A stretch of DNA of 64,000 nt, taken from contig CANNSB010000002.1 of the NCBI GenBank assembly GCA_947510165.1, positions 123,840 to 187,839 on the forward strand. Reading direction: 5' to 3'. The notes under the pieces are model-generated. The model worked only from the letters and a program-made list of their open reading frames with translations. It was not told where the DNA came from and searched no databases. The DNA is from an uncultured Clostridia bacterium. Lineage in GTDB: Bacteria; Bacillota; Clostridia; Oscillospirales; Ruminococcaceae. Positions 55,459 through 62,532 of this stretch are shown here, piece after piece (within the stretch, counting starts at the first letter, position 1; each line of letters opens with the position of its first letter). Both the position numbers and the translations under genes were made by a program.

Positions 55459-56047
55459 GTTTATTATATTTGGTATAAATATAAAGTTTAAATTTTTATT
55501 TTTTGCAGTAATTTCTTTTTTAGCAATATTGGATAAAACAAATATTTCTATGATAGCTTTATTTAGCAGTCTAATACATGAAATGGGGCATATTATTGCT
55601 AGTTTTATCTGTAAAAAAAAACCAAAAGAGATATCTTTTGAGACATTTGGAATACGTATGTTTCAGCCAGATAAAGTTATACCATATAATCAAGAAATTT
55701 TCATATTATTTTTAGGCCCATTGCTAAATATTATATTATCGTTTATATTTTTATTTTTTTATGAACAAAGTAGCAATTTTTTATTATGGGGATATTCTAA
55801 TCTTATTATAGGAGTTTTTAATCTTCTTCCTATAGGAAGTTTAGATGGTGGAAGAATTTTACATATATTTTTAAAAAAGTTTTTAGATTTAAAAAAATCA
55901 TACTTTATAGGTATGTTATTTTCATTATTATTTTTAGCACCTGTCATATTTATAGGGGTTAAAATAATTTTTGATAGTTATAATTTTAGTTTAATAATAA
56001 CATCAATGTATTTATTTTTAATTATATGTAATAAGGGGAATGATTGA
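55451..56047 (+). CDS. spoIVFB: M50-family intramembrane metalloprotease, SpoIVFB-like
   Basis: 198 residues from ATG at 55451, overlapping the previous stop (ATGATTGA). Zinc motif H43-EMG-H47 in SLIHEMGHIIASFI and the third ligand in NLLPIGSLDGGRIL; five to six membrane helices. In bacilli SpoIVFB cleaves pro-sigma-K to switch on late mother-cell genes. It is shorter than the Bacillus protein (about 288) because the C-terminal CBS-type domain is absent. Other site-2-type proteases of this size exist, so the substrate is inferred from the neighbour. Confidence 0.82.
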   Translation: MIEFIIFGINIKFKFLFFAVISFLAILDKTNISMIALFSSLIHEMGHIIASFICKKKPKEISFETFGIRMFQPDKVIPYNQEIFILFLGPLLNIILSFIFLFFYEQSSNFLLWGYSNLIIGVFNLLPIGSLDGGRILHIFLKKFLDLKKSYFIGMLFSLLFLAPVIFIGVKIIFDSYNFSLIITSMYLFLIICNKGND

Positions 56048-56114
56048 AAAAAGAATTTTATTTTAGTATAATTTTATATAGTATTAAATTGATTTATAGT
56101 ATTGGAGATATATC

Positions 56115-56846
56115 ATGCCTAAATTTTTTATAAATAAAAAATTGATAAGAGATAATATATATGAAATAAATGGTGAGGATGCGCTTCATATAAAAAATTC
56201 TTTAAGAAAAAAGATAGGAGATAGAATAACTTTAAGTGATGGTTGTGGATATGATTACGATTGTATTATAAAAAATATTACCGAATGTATAATTTTATAT
56301 ATACAAAATGCATATATATCTAAAAACGAAGTTAAAAAGGAAATAATATTGTGTCAGGCGTTACCAAAAGGGGATAAATTAGATTTTATTATACAAAAAG
56401 CTGTAGAATTAGGAGTATCTATGGTTGTTCCTTTTATATCAAACAGATGTGTATCTAGACCAAAAAAAGAAACATTATTAAAAAAGAACAACAGATATAA
56501 TAAAATAGCACTAGAAGCAGCAAAACAATCTCTTAGAAGTAAAATACCTATTGTTCATGAAATAGTTTCATTCGAGAAATGCCTTAATATGGTGGATGAA
56601 AAAGATAAGGGGATTATTTTTTATGAAGAAGAAGGTAAAAAGATTTCTTTATTAGAAAAAGAACTATTAAAAGCAGAGCGAATTTTTTTATTTATAGGGA
56701 GTGAAGGTGGGTTTGAAAAACAAGAAATAGAGAGGGCGATTGGAAAAAATTTTAGTATATGCACATTAGGGAATAGAATTTTAAGATGTGAAACAGCATC
56801 TATTACAGCTATATCAGTTTTGATGAATATTATAGGAGAAATTTAA
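56115..56846 (+). CDS. rsmE: 16S rRNA (uridine1498-N3)-methyltransferase
   Basis: 243 residues, SPOUT family. Methylates U1498 of 16S rRNA. N-terminal PUA-like part (MPKFFINKKLIRDNIYEINGEDALHIKNSLRKKIGDRITLSDGCGY), then LCQALPKGDKLDFIIQKAVELGVSMVVPFISNRCVSR, IALEAAKQSLRSKIP, and the SAM knot FIGSEGGFEKQEIERA with LGNRILRCETASITAISVL. TTGGAGA ribosome site. Confidence 0.95.
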   Translation: MPKFFINKKLIRDNIYEINGEDALHIKNSLRKKIGDRITLSDGCGYDYDCIIKNITECIILYIQNAYISKNEVKKEIILCQALPKGDKLDFIIQKAVELGVSMVVPFISNRCVSRPKKETLLKKNNRYNKIALEAAKQSLRSKIPIVHEIVSFEKCLNMVDEKDKGIIFYEEEGKKISLLEKELLKAERIFLFIGSEGGFEKQEIERAIGKNFSICTLGNRILRCETASITAISVLMNIIGEI

Positions 56847-56870
56847 TAAAATATTATCTTAAAGAATTAT
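56837..56870. terminator. Hairpin between rsmE and the sigma-like gene
   Basis: AAATTTAATAAAATAT pairs with ATATTTTATAAATTT (one bulged base, 14-base loop, extending to about 56885). It contains the rsmE stop; the stop of the convergent gene lies in the loop. Confidence 0.5.
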
Positions 56871-57144
56871 ATTTTATAAATTTTTCTATATTTTTTATCC
56901 CTCGTGAAAGATTTCTTGAAACAGTTGATTTATGTACATCTAGCAACTTGGATATTTGAGTTACATTTTTTTGATTATAAAAATATAATATAATAGTTTC
57001 TTTTTGTTTGTTTGAAAGCTCATTAGATATAATTTCTTTTAATATTTTATGAATTTTTGTTATATTTTTTTCATTTGATACATTTTCATCATATGAAGTG
57101 TCTCTTATAAAATCTTGTATTTTATCTAAAGAAACTCTGATCAC
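56854..57144 (-). CDS. Sigma-70 region-4-like HTH protein (96 residues)
   Basis: GTG start at 57144, 8 bases after AGGAGTG. The C-terminal half is a clear sigma region 4 type helix-turn-helix: LSNKQKETIILYFYNQKNVTQISKLLDVHKSTVSRNLSRGIKNIEKFI. The N-terminal half has no region 2, so this is not a complete sigma factor; such small proteins occur in integrative elements and prophages as positive regulators. It overlaps the gene upstream by 23 bases and shares the operator region with the divergent Xre gene. Confidence 0.75.
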   Translation of the reverse strand: MIRVSLDKIQDFIRDTSYDENVSNEKNITKIHKILKEIISNELSNKQKETIILYFYNQKNVTQISKLLDVHKSTVSRNLSRGIKNIEKFIKYNSLR

Positions 57145-57355
57145 TAGTTGTCACACTCCTTTTTGATATGTGTTTATGGTATTTTTCTAGATGTTTTGAT
57201 ATAGATATTAGGTCTGTATATTCATATTTCATTACAGATATTCTTATTTTAATATCATAGTTATCATTTTTAAATTTATTTTTTAATATATTTATTTGAC
57301 TTTTTAATTTTTCTGCAGAAGTTTTGTATTGATAAGAAAGCTGTAAAATAGACAA
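57122..57355 (-). CDS. Small helical protein upstream of the sigma-like gene (77 residues)
   Basis: Starts at TTG 57355 (or ATT 57358) behind AAAGGT with a long spacing. The product, starting MSILQLSYQYKTSAEKLKSQINILKNKF, is a basic two-helix protein with possible coiled-coil pairing and no known motif. It overlaps the sigma-like gene by 23 bases, so both are likely translated together as one regulatory unit. Function unknown; possibly a partner giving the missing N-terminal part of a split sigma-like activator. Confidence 0.55.
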   Translation of the reverse strand: MSILQLSYQYKTSAEKLKSQINILKNKFKNDNYDIKIRISVMKYEYTDLISISKHLEKYHKHISKRSVTTSDQSFFR

Positions 57356-57379
57356 AATTCAACACAACCTTTATAGTTT

Positions 57380-57428
57380 TCTACACGTAATGTGTAATAA
57401 AATCATATTATCACACATTACGTGTAGA
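57380..57428. promoter_or_regulatory. Large palindromic operator between the sigma-like and Xre genes
   Basis: A 16-bp perfect inverted repeat (57380-57395 and 57413-57428) with 17-base spacer. Each arm holds ACACGTAATGTGT, which is itself ACAC-N5-GTGT dyad, so two operator sites lie 30 bases apart, about three turns. This is the typical layout for an Xre/cI-like repressor controlling divergent promoters. Confidence 0.75.
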
Positions 57429-57497
57429 TGTCAACAAAAAAATACAAAATTATTGAAGAATGTAATTAGATATGATATATTGGGAGGTGTTGGGTTC

Positions 57498-57878
57498 GTG
57501 TTAAAAGATAATATAAAAAGACTTAGAAAAGAAAAAAATTTAACTCAAATAGAACTTGCAGAGTATTTAGAGGTTTCGGCAAGTTCTATAGGTATGTATG
57601 AGCAAGGCAGGAGAGAGCCAGATTTTAAAATTTTGAAAAAGATGTCACTTTTTTTTAACGTATCTGTTGATAATCTTATAGATTGTACAAAAATTTCTAC
57701 ATTTAAAAAAGAAGATAGAGATGTAAGTGATTTGATATTTGATATGAATGAATATTTACAAAGACAAAAAGGGCTTATGTTTAACGGACAGATGCTCACA
57801 GATAATGACATAACCATGATAATGGAAGCTTTAAAAGAAGGGCTAAATATTGCTATAGATAAAAATAAAGATAAATAG
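57498..57878 (+). CDS. Xre-family transcriptional repressor
   Basis: 126 residues from GTG at 57498, 8 bases after GGGAGGTG; the frame is open further up to 57390 but that part lies in the operator. N-terminal HTH_3: LKDNIKRLRKEKNLTQIELAEYLEVSASSIGMYEQGRREPDFKILKKMSLFFNVSVDNLI. The C-terminal tail (LTDNDITMIMEALKEGLNIAI) is helical, perhaps for dimerisation. It is followed 11 bases later by an ImmA-like peptidase gene, the same pair as ImmR-ImmA of ICEBs1, where the protease removes the repressor on induction. Confidence 0.88.
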   Translation: MLKDNIKRLRKEKNLTQIELAEYLEVSASSIGMYEQGRREPDFKILKKMSLFFNVSVDNLIDCTKISTFKKEDRDVSDLIFDMNEYLQRQKGLMFNGQMLTDNDITMIMEALKEGLNIAIDKNKDK

Positions 57879-57889
57879 GAGATTATTGA

Positions 57890-58333
57890 ATGAAATGTAT
57901 AGTAGATTATGTTAAAGAAATAAAGAAAAAACATAATTCCAATAATCCTTTTGACATTTGTAAGTTATTAGACATAGAGGTTATATATATAGATCTTCCT
58001 AAAAAAGTTAAAGGTTTTTATGTAAAATTTTTTGATTCACAGTTTATATATATAAATTGTGATATAGAAGATCAGGAAAAAAAATATATTTGTGCACATG
58101 AATTGGGACATGCTCTATTTCATGAAGAGGTTAATAGTATATTTATAAGAGATAAAACTCTTGTAAATAGTGCAAAGTTGGAAAATGAGGCTGATTTATT
58201 TGCGGCATGTCTTTTGTTAAATGATGATATGTTTGATTATGAAAAAACTGGATTTACAACTATAGATCAAATAGCCTTATTCTCTGGAGTTGAAAAAAGA
58301 CTTGTTCAGATGAAGATAGATAGAGCTATGTAA
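57890..58333 (+). CDS. ImmA/IrrE-family metallopeptidase
   Basis: 147 residues. Zinc motif H70-ELG-H74 in KKYICAHELGHALFHEE and the third ligand Glu in LENEADLFAACLLL, typical of ImmA/IrrE (DUF955/COG2856). These enzymes cut Xre-type repressors. TAGGAG ribosome site 8 bases before the ATG. With the Xre gene it forms a two-gene unit; no integrase or conjugation gene follows, so it may be a remnant or a domesticated switch. Confidence 0.9.
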   Translation: MKCIVDYVKEIKKKHNSNNPFDICKLLDIEVIYIDLPKKVKGFYVKFFDSQFIYINCDIEDQEKKYICAHELGHALFHEEVNSIFIRDKTLVNSAKLENEADLFAACLLLNDDMFDYEKTGFTTIDQIALFSGVEKRLVQMKIDRAM

Positions 58334-58383
58334 AAAAATAAAAGATAAAAAATAATTAATTATTTTTTATCTTTTATTTTTTT
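58332..58383. terminator. Bidirectional terminator, 52-bp perfect palindrome
   Basis: Arms 58332-58357 and 58358-58383 are exact complements with no spacer. It holds two bases of the ImmA stop and the whole stop of the convergent TVP38-family gene. Confidence 0.88.
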
Positions 58384-59055
58384 TACAATTGTTTCATAGC
58401 TCATAATTCCTATTAAAGAGGTTATTCCTATAAATAAAAATATAAATATAGCAATAGAGGGGTTTCCACCAACCAGAGTTGCCCCAGCAAATGTGGAGGA
58501 AAGAATAGATGGAATCCTAGCTATATATGATATTATAAAGAATTTTATAGGAGATATGGGAAGGATAGGAATAAAATATATAAGTGTATCTTTTGGAGTT
58601 CCTGGTATTAAAAAAAGCAAAAAAACTATCATTGTAACATTCTTTTGTTTTTTTAAAAATTTAAGTTTTAAAAATTTTGGATGATTGTATATTTTTTTTA
58701 AAATATTATGTCCAAAATGTTTAACTAAATTATAAACAATAATAGTTCCTATAGTTATTCCGATAGAACATATAAGATATCCGTAGATGGATCCATATAA
58801 AACTCCTGCTAAAACTTCTATAGGTTCTCCAGGTATTATAGATATAACAACTTGGATAATTATTATTAATATAAAAATAAGTGTCCCGAATATTCCTTTT
58901 GATTTGATATATTCTGAAAAATTTTTAAATAAATCATTATAATTAATTTTTTGTATAATAGGAATATATTTATATAATAGAAATATAGAAGTTATAATTA
59001 AAATAATAAACCCAATAATAAATATGTATTTTTTCGTATTTTTATTATTTATAAT
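58360..59055 (-). CDS. TVP38/TMEM64 (DedA-like) membrane protein, apparent ATT/ATA start
   Basis: About 231 residues. Membrane helix near the N-terminus (YIFIIGFIILIITSIFLLY), then the SNARE-associated/VTT domain: VISIIPGEPIEVLAGVLYGSIYGYLICSIGITIGTIIVYNLVKHFG and FLLFLIPGTPKDTLIYFIPILPISPIKFFIISYIARIPSILSSTFAGA. Family members are thought to act in lipid movement across membranes. No ATG, GTG or TTG lies in frame before residue 142. The frame opens at TGA 59064-59062, and GAGG (59063-59060) points to ATT at 59055 or ATA at 59052. It follows mtaB closely on the same strand. Confidence 0.85.
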   Translation of the reverse strand: MINNKNTKKYIFIIGFIILIITSIFLLYKYIPIIQKINYNDLFKNFSEYIKSKGIFGTLIFILIIIIQVVISIIPGEPIEVLAGVLYGSIYGYLICSIGITIGTIIVYNLVKHFGHNILKKIYNHPKFLKLKFLKKQKNVTMIVFLLFLIPGTPKDTLIYFIPILPISPIKFFIISYIARIPSILSSTFAGATLVGGNPSIAIFIFLFIGITSLIGIMSYETIVKKIKDKK

Positions 59056-59064
59056 AACACCTCA

Positions 59065-60354
59065 TTAGATAAGATTTCCAAAACATAAATATTCATCGGT
59101 AGAAGAAATTTTAACATCTAAAATTTGTCTAGAAAGATCTTTTGTGGTGTTTATGATAACAGGAGTATAATTTTTTGAATAACCTATTAAAGTGTTTTTA
59201 TCTTTATCAAATTTTTCAAAAAGAACAGATAGTGTTTTACCAATCTGTGATTCTAAAAATATTTTTCTTGATTTATTAGTTGTTTCTATCATTTTTAAGC
59301 ATCTATCGTGTTTTATTTCGGTGGTTAATTGATTATCCATCTTTGCGGCTAGAGTTCCTTCTCTAATAGAGTATGGGAAAACATGGGCTTTTGCAAATAA
59401 AATTTTTTCTGCAAAATGCAAAGATTCTAAAAAATCTGAATGGGTTTCATCGGGAAATCCAACCATAATATCAGTAGTTATAGATGGATTTTCAAAATAT
59501 GTTCTAATATTATATACAACCTCTTCAAATTTTTTTGTATTGTATAGTCTTTTCATATTTTTTAAAGTTTTATCACAACCACTTTGTATTGAAAGATGAA
59601 ATTGGGGACAAAATTTGTTTAATTTTGAAAGTTCTATTATATCATCTTTTGATATAAGATCTGGCTCTATCGATCCTAAACGGATTCTTTTTATATAATC
59701 AATCTCAGAAACTTTTTTTATAATATCTATTAGTTTTAAATTTTGGGTTTGATATAGAGAAAGGTTTATACCTACTAAAACAATCTCTTTAAATCCATTT
59801 TTTCCTAGTGTGGAAATTTCGTCTATTGTATCCTGAGGATTTTTTGATCTTAAAAATCCTCTAGCTTTAGGAATAATACAATAGGTGCAATATTGGTTAC
59901 ATCCATCTTGTATTTTTATAAAAGCACGAGTTTTTTCAGAAAAAGAAGATGTAGACATAGGTTCAAACTCTTCTCCAATTTTGTGTTCATAGATTTCAAA
60001 AATAGGCTGTAGTGTGTTTAAATATTTATTTAGAAGAAAAATGATACCATTTCTATTATATGATCCTGTGATAATATCAGCTTCTTTTATTTCTTTTGCT
60101 TTTTCAGGAAAAGCCTGTGGAAAACATCCAGTAAGAATTGTTATAGAAGATGGATTTTCTCTTTTAAATTTTTTTATAGTTTGTCTAGTTTTTTTATCTC
60201 CTGAAGATGTTACAGTACAAGAGTTTACAACAAATATATCGGGGGATTGATCAGAGCTTACCTTTGTGAAACCATTTTTAATAAATTTTTCTGCTAAAAC
60301 TTCTGTTTCATATTGGTTCACTTTACAACCCAGAGTAAAGAATGCAACTGTCAA
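59065..60354 (-). CDS. mtaB: tRNA t6A37 methylthiotransferase
   Basis: 429 residues from TTG at 60354, 6 bases after AGGTG; an upstream GTG at 60363 lies in that box. MtaB adds a methylthio group to t6A37 in tRNAs reading ANN codons. UPF0004 domain MTVAFFTLGCKVNQYETEV with Cys in TLGCK, VNSCTVT and LTGCFPQ; radical-SAM cluster in IQDGCNQYCTYCIIPKARG; C-terminal TRAM domain (LIGYSKNYTPVIINTTKDLSRQILDVKI). Followed after 9 bases by the TVP38-family gene. Confidence 0.93.
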   Translation of the reverse strand: MTVAFFTLGCKVNQYETEVLAEKFIKNGFTKVSSDQSPDIFVVNSCTVTSSGDKKTRQTIKKFKRENPSSITILTGCFPQAFPEKAKEIKEADIITGSYNRNGIIFLLNKYLNTLQPIFEIYEHKIGEEFEPMSTSSFSEKTRAFIKIQDGCNQYCTYCIIPKARGFLRSKNPQDTIDEISTLGKNGFKEIVLVGINLSLYQTQNLKLIDIIKKVSEIDYIKRIRLGSIEPDLISKDDIIELSKLNKFCPQFHLSIQSGCDKTLKNMKRLYNTKKFEEVVYNIRTYFENPSITTDIMVGFPDETHSDFLESLHFAEKILFAKAHVFPYSIREGTLAAKMDNQLTTEIKHDRCLKMIETTNKSRKIFLESQIGKTLSVLFEKFDKDKNTLIGYSKNYTPVIINTTKDLSRQILDVKISSTDEYLCFGNLI

Positions 60355-60370
60355 AATATTCACCTAACTT

Positions 60371-60410
60371 ATAATATAATCACAATAAATACATATTGTG
60401 ATTATATTAT
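60371..60410. promoter_or_regulatory. Palindrome upstream of mtaB
   Basis: 16-bp perfect arms, 60371-60386 and 60395-60410, spacer 8 bases, immediately upstream of the mtaB ribosome box. Contains TATAAT-like boxes on the minus strand. Possible operator or leader hairpin. Confidence 0.5.
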
Positions 60411-60427
60411 AGTATATCGATATATTA

Positions 60428-60493
60428 TTTACAATTAAATTATTTAGTATTTACAATTAAATTATTGACTATTTGTTTAACTACTGTTATATT
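60428..60493 (+). promoter_or_regulatory. Direct repeat and promoter of the HPr-like gene
   Basis: TTTACAATTAAATTATT occurs twice, at 60428-60444 and 60450-60466, period 22 bases (two helical turns). The second copy runs into TTGACT (60465-60470), which with TATATT (60488-60493) and a 17-base spacer forms a sigma-A promoter. Confidence 0.6.
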
Positions 60494-60534
60494 CTAGATA
60501 TAAATAAAAATGTAAAATACATGGAGGTTTTATT

Positions 60535-60762
60535 ATGAAAAAAGTTAGAATAAAGCTTAGAGCAATAGATGATGTTAAAGTATTTGTAAATAGTGTAGCA
60601 AAATATGATTTTGATGTTGATTTAGTTTCTGGTAGATATGCTATTGATGCAAAATCTATAATGGGAATATTTAGCTTAGACTTGTCTAACGAGATTGAAT
60701 TAGAAGCCCATACAGATGATGATAAAGGATTTCTAGAAGAAATTAAAGATTTTATTGTTTAA
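60535..60762 (+). CDS. HPr-like protein without the phosphorylatable His
   Basis: 75 residues. Alignment by eye with HPr: VAKYDFDVDLVSGRYAIDAKSIMGIFSLDL matches ASKYDADVNL...LKSIMGVMSLG of the PTS phosphocarrier. The active-site GIHARPA segment is replaced by AIDDVK, so there is no His15 and PEP-dependent transfer is excluded. The regulatory Ser is kept as S41 in KSIMG. It may act like Crh, a regulatory HPr, if an HPr kinase is present. GGAGG ribosome site and its own promoter; the dacF-like gene follows after 84 bases. Confidence 0.85.
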   Translation: MKKVRIKLRAIDDVKVFVNSVAKYDFDVDLVSGRYAIDAKSIMGIFSLDLSNEIELEAHTDDDKGFLEEIKDFIV

Positions 60763-60846
60763 TATTAATTAATTATTTTAATATTATATGAATAACCTAC
60801 TATATTTTTTAATATTATAATATTAAGAAATACGGAGGTTATTTTT

Positions 60847-62052
60847 ATGTTTAAAAAAAATAAAATTATATCCAGTATGTCTATTTTTATTATTATTAAT
60901 ATATTATTTTTTAATATTTTAGTATTTGCAGAAGAGGTTGCGGTTTATAAAGATGAAAGCCCTATTTTTAATACTATTGTTGATATAGACAAAAACTTTG
61001 ATATATCCGCAAGTTCAGGGATACTTATTGAACAGTCATCAGGGCAGGTTTTGTATGAAAAAAACCCAGATCAAAAAATGTCTCCTGCATCTATAACAAA
61101 AGTTATGACTTTACTATTAGTAATGGAGGCTTTAGACACTGGAAAGATATCTGAAGATGATATGATAAAAACATCAGAACATGCATCATCTATGGGAGGA
61201 AGCCAGATTTGGTTAGAAGTTGGGGAAGAGATGAGTTTTCACGATATATTAAAAGCTACAATTATTTCTAGTGCCAATGATGCTGCTGTTGCTTTAGCTG
61301 AGCATATTTCTGGAAATGAAGATGAGTTTGTTTCTATGATGAATAGTAGAGCAAAAGAATTAGGAATGTTAAATACTCAGTTTAAAAATGCAACAGGGCT
61401 AGATGAAGAGGGGCATTATAGTACAGCAAGAGATATTAGTATTATGTCTTCTAAACTAATAAATTATGAAGAGATACAAGTATATACTACTAGATGGATG
61501 GATAGCCTTAGAGGAGGAGAAATTTCCCTTGTAAATACAAATAAATTAGTTAGATATTATGATGGAATAACAGGACTTAAAACGGGAACAACAAATGATG
61601 CTGGCAGTTGTCTTACAGCTACGGCTACAAGAGAAAATTTTGGTTTAGTAGCTGTTGTTTTAGGTAGTGCTACATCTAAAGAGAGATTTTCATCTGCTTC
61701 TAGATTACTAGATTATGGATTTAATAATTATGAAATATATGAATTAGATAATATAGATGATTTAGAGGATATAGAAGTTCCCAATGGAATAAAAAATAAT
61801 ATAAAGCCTAATCTAGATATAGTTAAAAAAATAGTTGTTAAAAAAGGAACTAAAAATCTTGTAGAAAAAAGATTCGATATTCAAAATATTATTATGGCGC
61901 CTGTTGAAGATGGTCAGAAGGTTGGAATATTGGAGTTTTATTTAGAAGATAAAAAAATTGGAGAGGTAGATATAAAAGTTAATGAAAAAATTGATAAAAT
62001 AAATATATCAACTTCATTTTGGAAGATGATAAAGTATATATTTTCTATTTAA
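60847..62052 (+). CDS. dacF: D-alanyl-D-alanine carboxypeptidase (DacF-like)
   Basis: 401 residues. Low-molecular-weight penicillin-binding protein that trims stem peptides; in spore formers DacF controls cortex cross-linking. Signal peptide FIIINILFFNILVFAEE, then S11 peptidase motifs S82-I-T-K85 (MSPASITKVMT), S142-A-N144 (IISSANDAA) and K245-T-G (ITGLKTGTTN), and the C-terminal PBP5-type domain. GGAGG ribosome site. The vegetative DacA has the same motifs, so the spore role is inferred from the genomic setting in which it occurs. Confidence 0.92.
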   Translation: MFKKNKIISSMSIFIIINILFFNILVFAEEVAVYKDESPIFNTIVDIDKNFDISASSGILIEQSSGQVLYEKNPDQKMSPASITKVMTLLLVMEALDTGKISEDDMIKTSEHASSMGGSQIWLEVGEEMSFHDILKATIISSANDAAVALAEHISGNEDEFVSMMNSRAKELGMLNTQFKNATGLDEEGHYSTARDISIMSSKLINYEEIQVYTTRWMDSLRGGEISLVNTNKLVRYYDGITGLKTGTTNDAGSCLTATATRENFGLVAVVLGSATSKERFSSASRLLDYGFNNYEIYELDNIDDLEDIEVPNGIKNNIKPNLDIVKKIVVKKGTKNLVEKRFDIQNIIMAPVEDGQKVGILEFYLEDKKIGEVDIKVNEKIDKINISTSFWKMIKYIFSI

Positions 62053-62058
62053 ATTATA

Positions 62059-62095
62059 TTAAATAGAGTTTAAGATATTCTTTTACTCTATTTAA
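62059..62095 (+). terminator. Possible terminator after dacF
   Basis: TTAAATAGAGT (62059-62069) pairs with ACTCTATTTAA (62085-62095), 15-base loop, no T-run beyond the stem, so it may be weak. Confidence 0.45.
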
Positions 62096-62115
62096 TAAAA
62101 AAATTAAAAAAATCA

Positions 62116-62144
62116 TTGACAATTATATAGACAGTTGATATAAT
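62116..62144 (+). promoter_or_regulatory. Consensus promoter of the tRNA cluster
   Basis: TTGACA (62116-62121) and TATAAT (62139-62144) with a 17-base spacer: exact sigma-A consensus, 27 bases before the first tRNA. Confidence 0.85.
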
Positions 62145-62170
62145 ATGTGAAGTAAGTTAATTGTTTGCAT

Positions 62171-62244
62171 GCGGGTGTAATTCAATGGCAGAATTCCAGC
62201 CTTCCAAGCTGGTAGCGTGGGTTCGATTCCCACCACCCGCTCCA
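62171..62244 (+). tRNA. tRNA-Gly (TCC)
   Basis: Cloverleaf GCGGGTG...CACCCGC acceptor, anticodon stem CCAGC/GCTGG with loop CTTCCAA (anticodon TCC), T-loop GGTTCGATTCC, encoded CCA. Confidence 0.95.
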
Positions 62245-62274
62245 TTTTTTAAAAATTTAATATTAAAAATATAT

Positions 62275-62351
62275 GCGCCCATAGCTCAGCTGGATAGAGC
62301 AACTGCCTTCTAAGCAGTAGGTCTCAGGTTCGAATCCTGATGGGCGTACCA
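62275..62351 (+). tRNA. tRNA-Arg (TCT)
   Basis: Acceptor GCGCCCA/TGGGCGT (first pair G-T), anticodon stem ACTGC/GCAGT with loop CTTCTAA (anticodon TCT), T-loop GGTTCGAATCC, encoded CCA. Confidence 0.95.
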
Positions 62352-62359
62352 TTTTTTAT

Positions 62360-62437
62360 GGTGGGTATAGCTCAGTTGGTTAGAGCGCCAGATTGTGGCT
62401 CTGGAGGTCGTGAGTTCGAATCTCATTATCCACCCCA
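62360..62437 (+). tRNA. tRNA-His (GTG)
   Basis: Acceptor GTGGGTA/TATCCAC with the extra G-1 (62360) facing C73, anticodon stem CCAGA/TCTGG with loop TTGTGGC (anticodon GTG), encoded CCA. Lies 8 bases after tRNA-Arg. Confidence 0.95.
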
Positions 62438-62456
62438 TTTATTCCAATTATATTGT

Positions 62457-62532
62457 TGGGGTATAGCCAAGCGGTAAGGCAACGGACTTTGACTCCGTCA
62501 TTCCGATGGTTCGAATCCATCTACCCCAGCCA
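62457..62532 (+). tRNA. tRNA-Gln (TTG)
   Basis: Acceptor TGGGGTA/TACCCCA, anticodon loop TTTGACT (anticodon TTG) on stem CGGAC/(G)TCCG, T-loop GGTTCGAATCC, G73 and encoded CCA. In an organism with GatCAB this tRNA would be charged through Glu-tRNA(Gln). Confidence 0.93.

Noticed and set aside
57380-58333. Intact prophage or integrative conjugative element
   Set aside because: Only the regulatory genes are present; no integrase, att repeat, relaxase or structural gene was found on either side.
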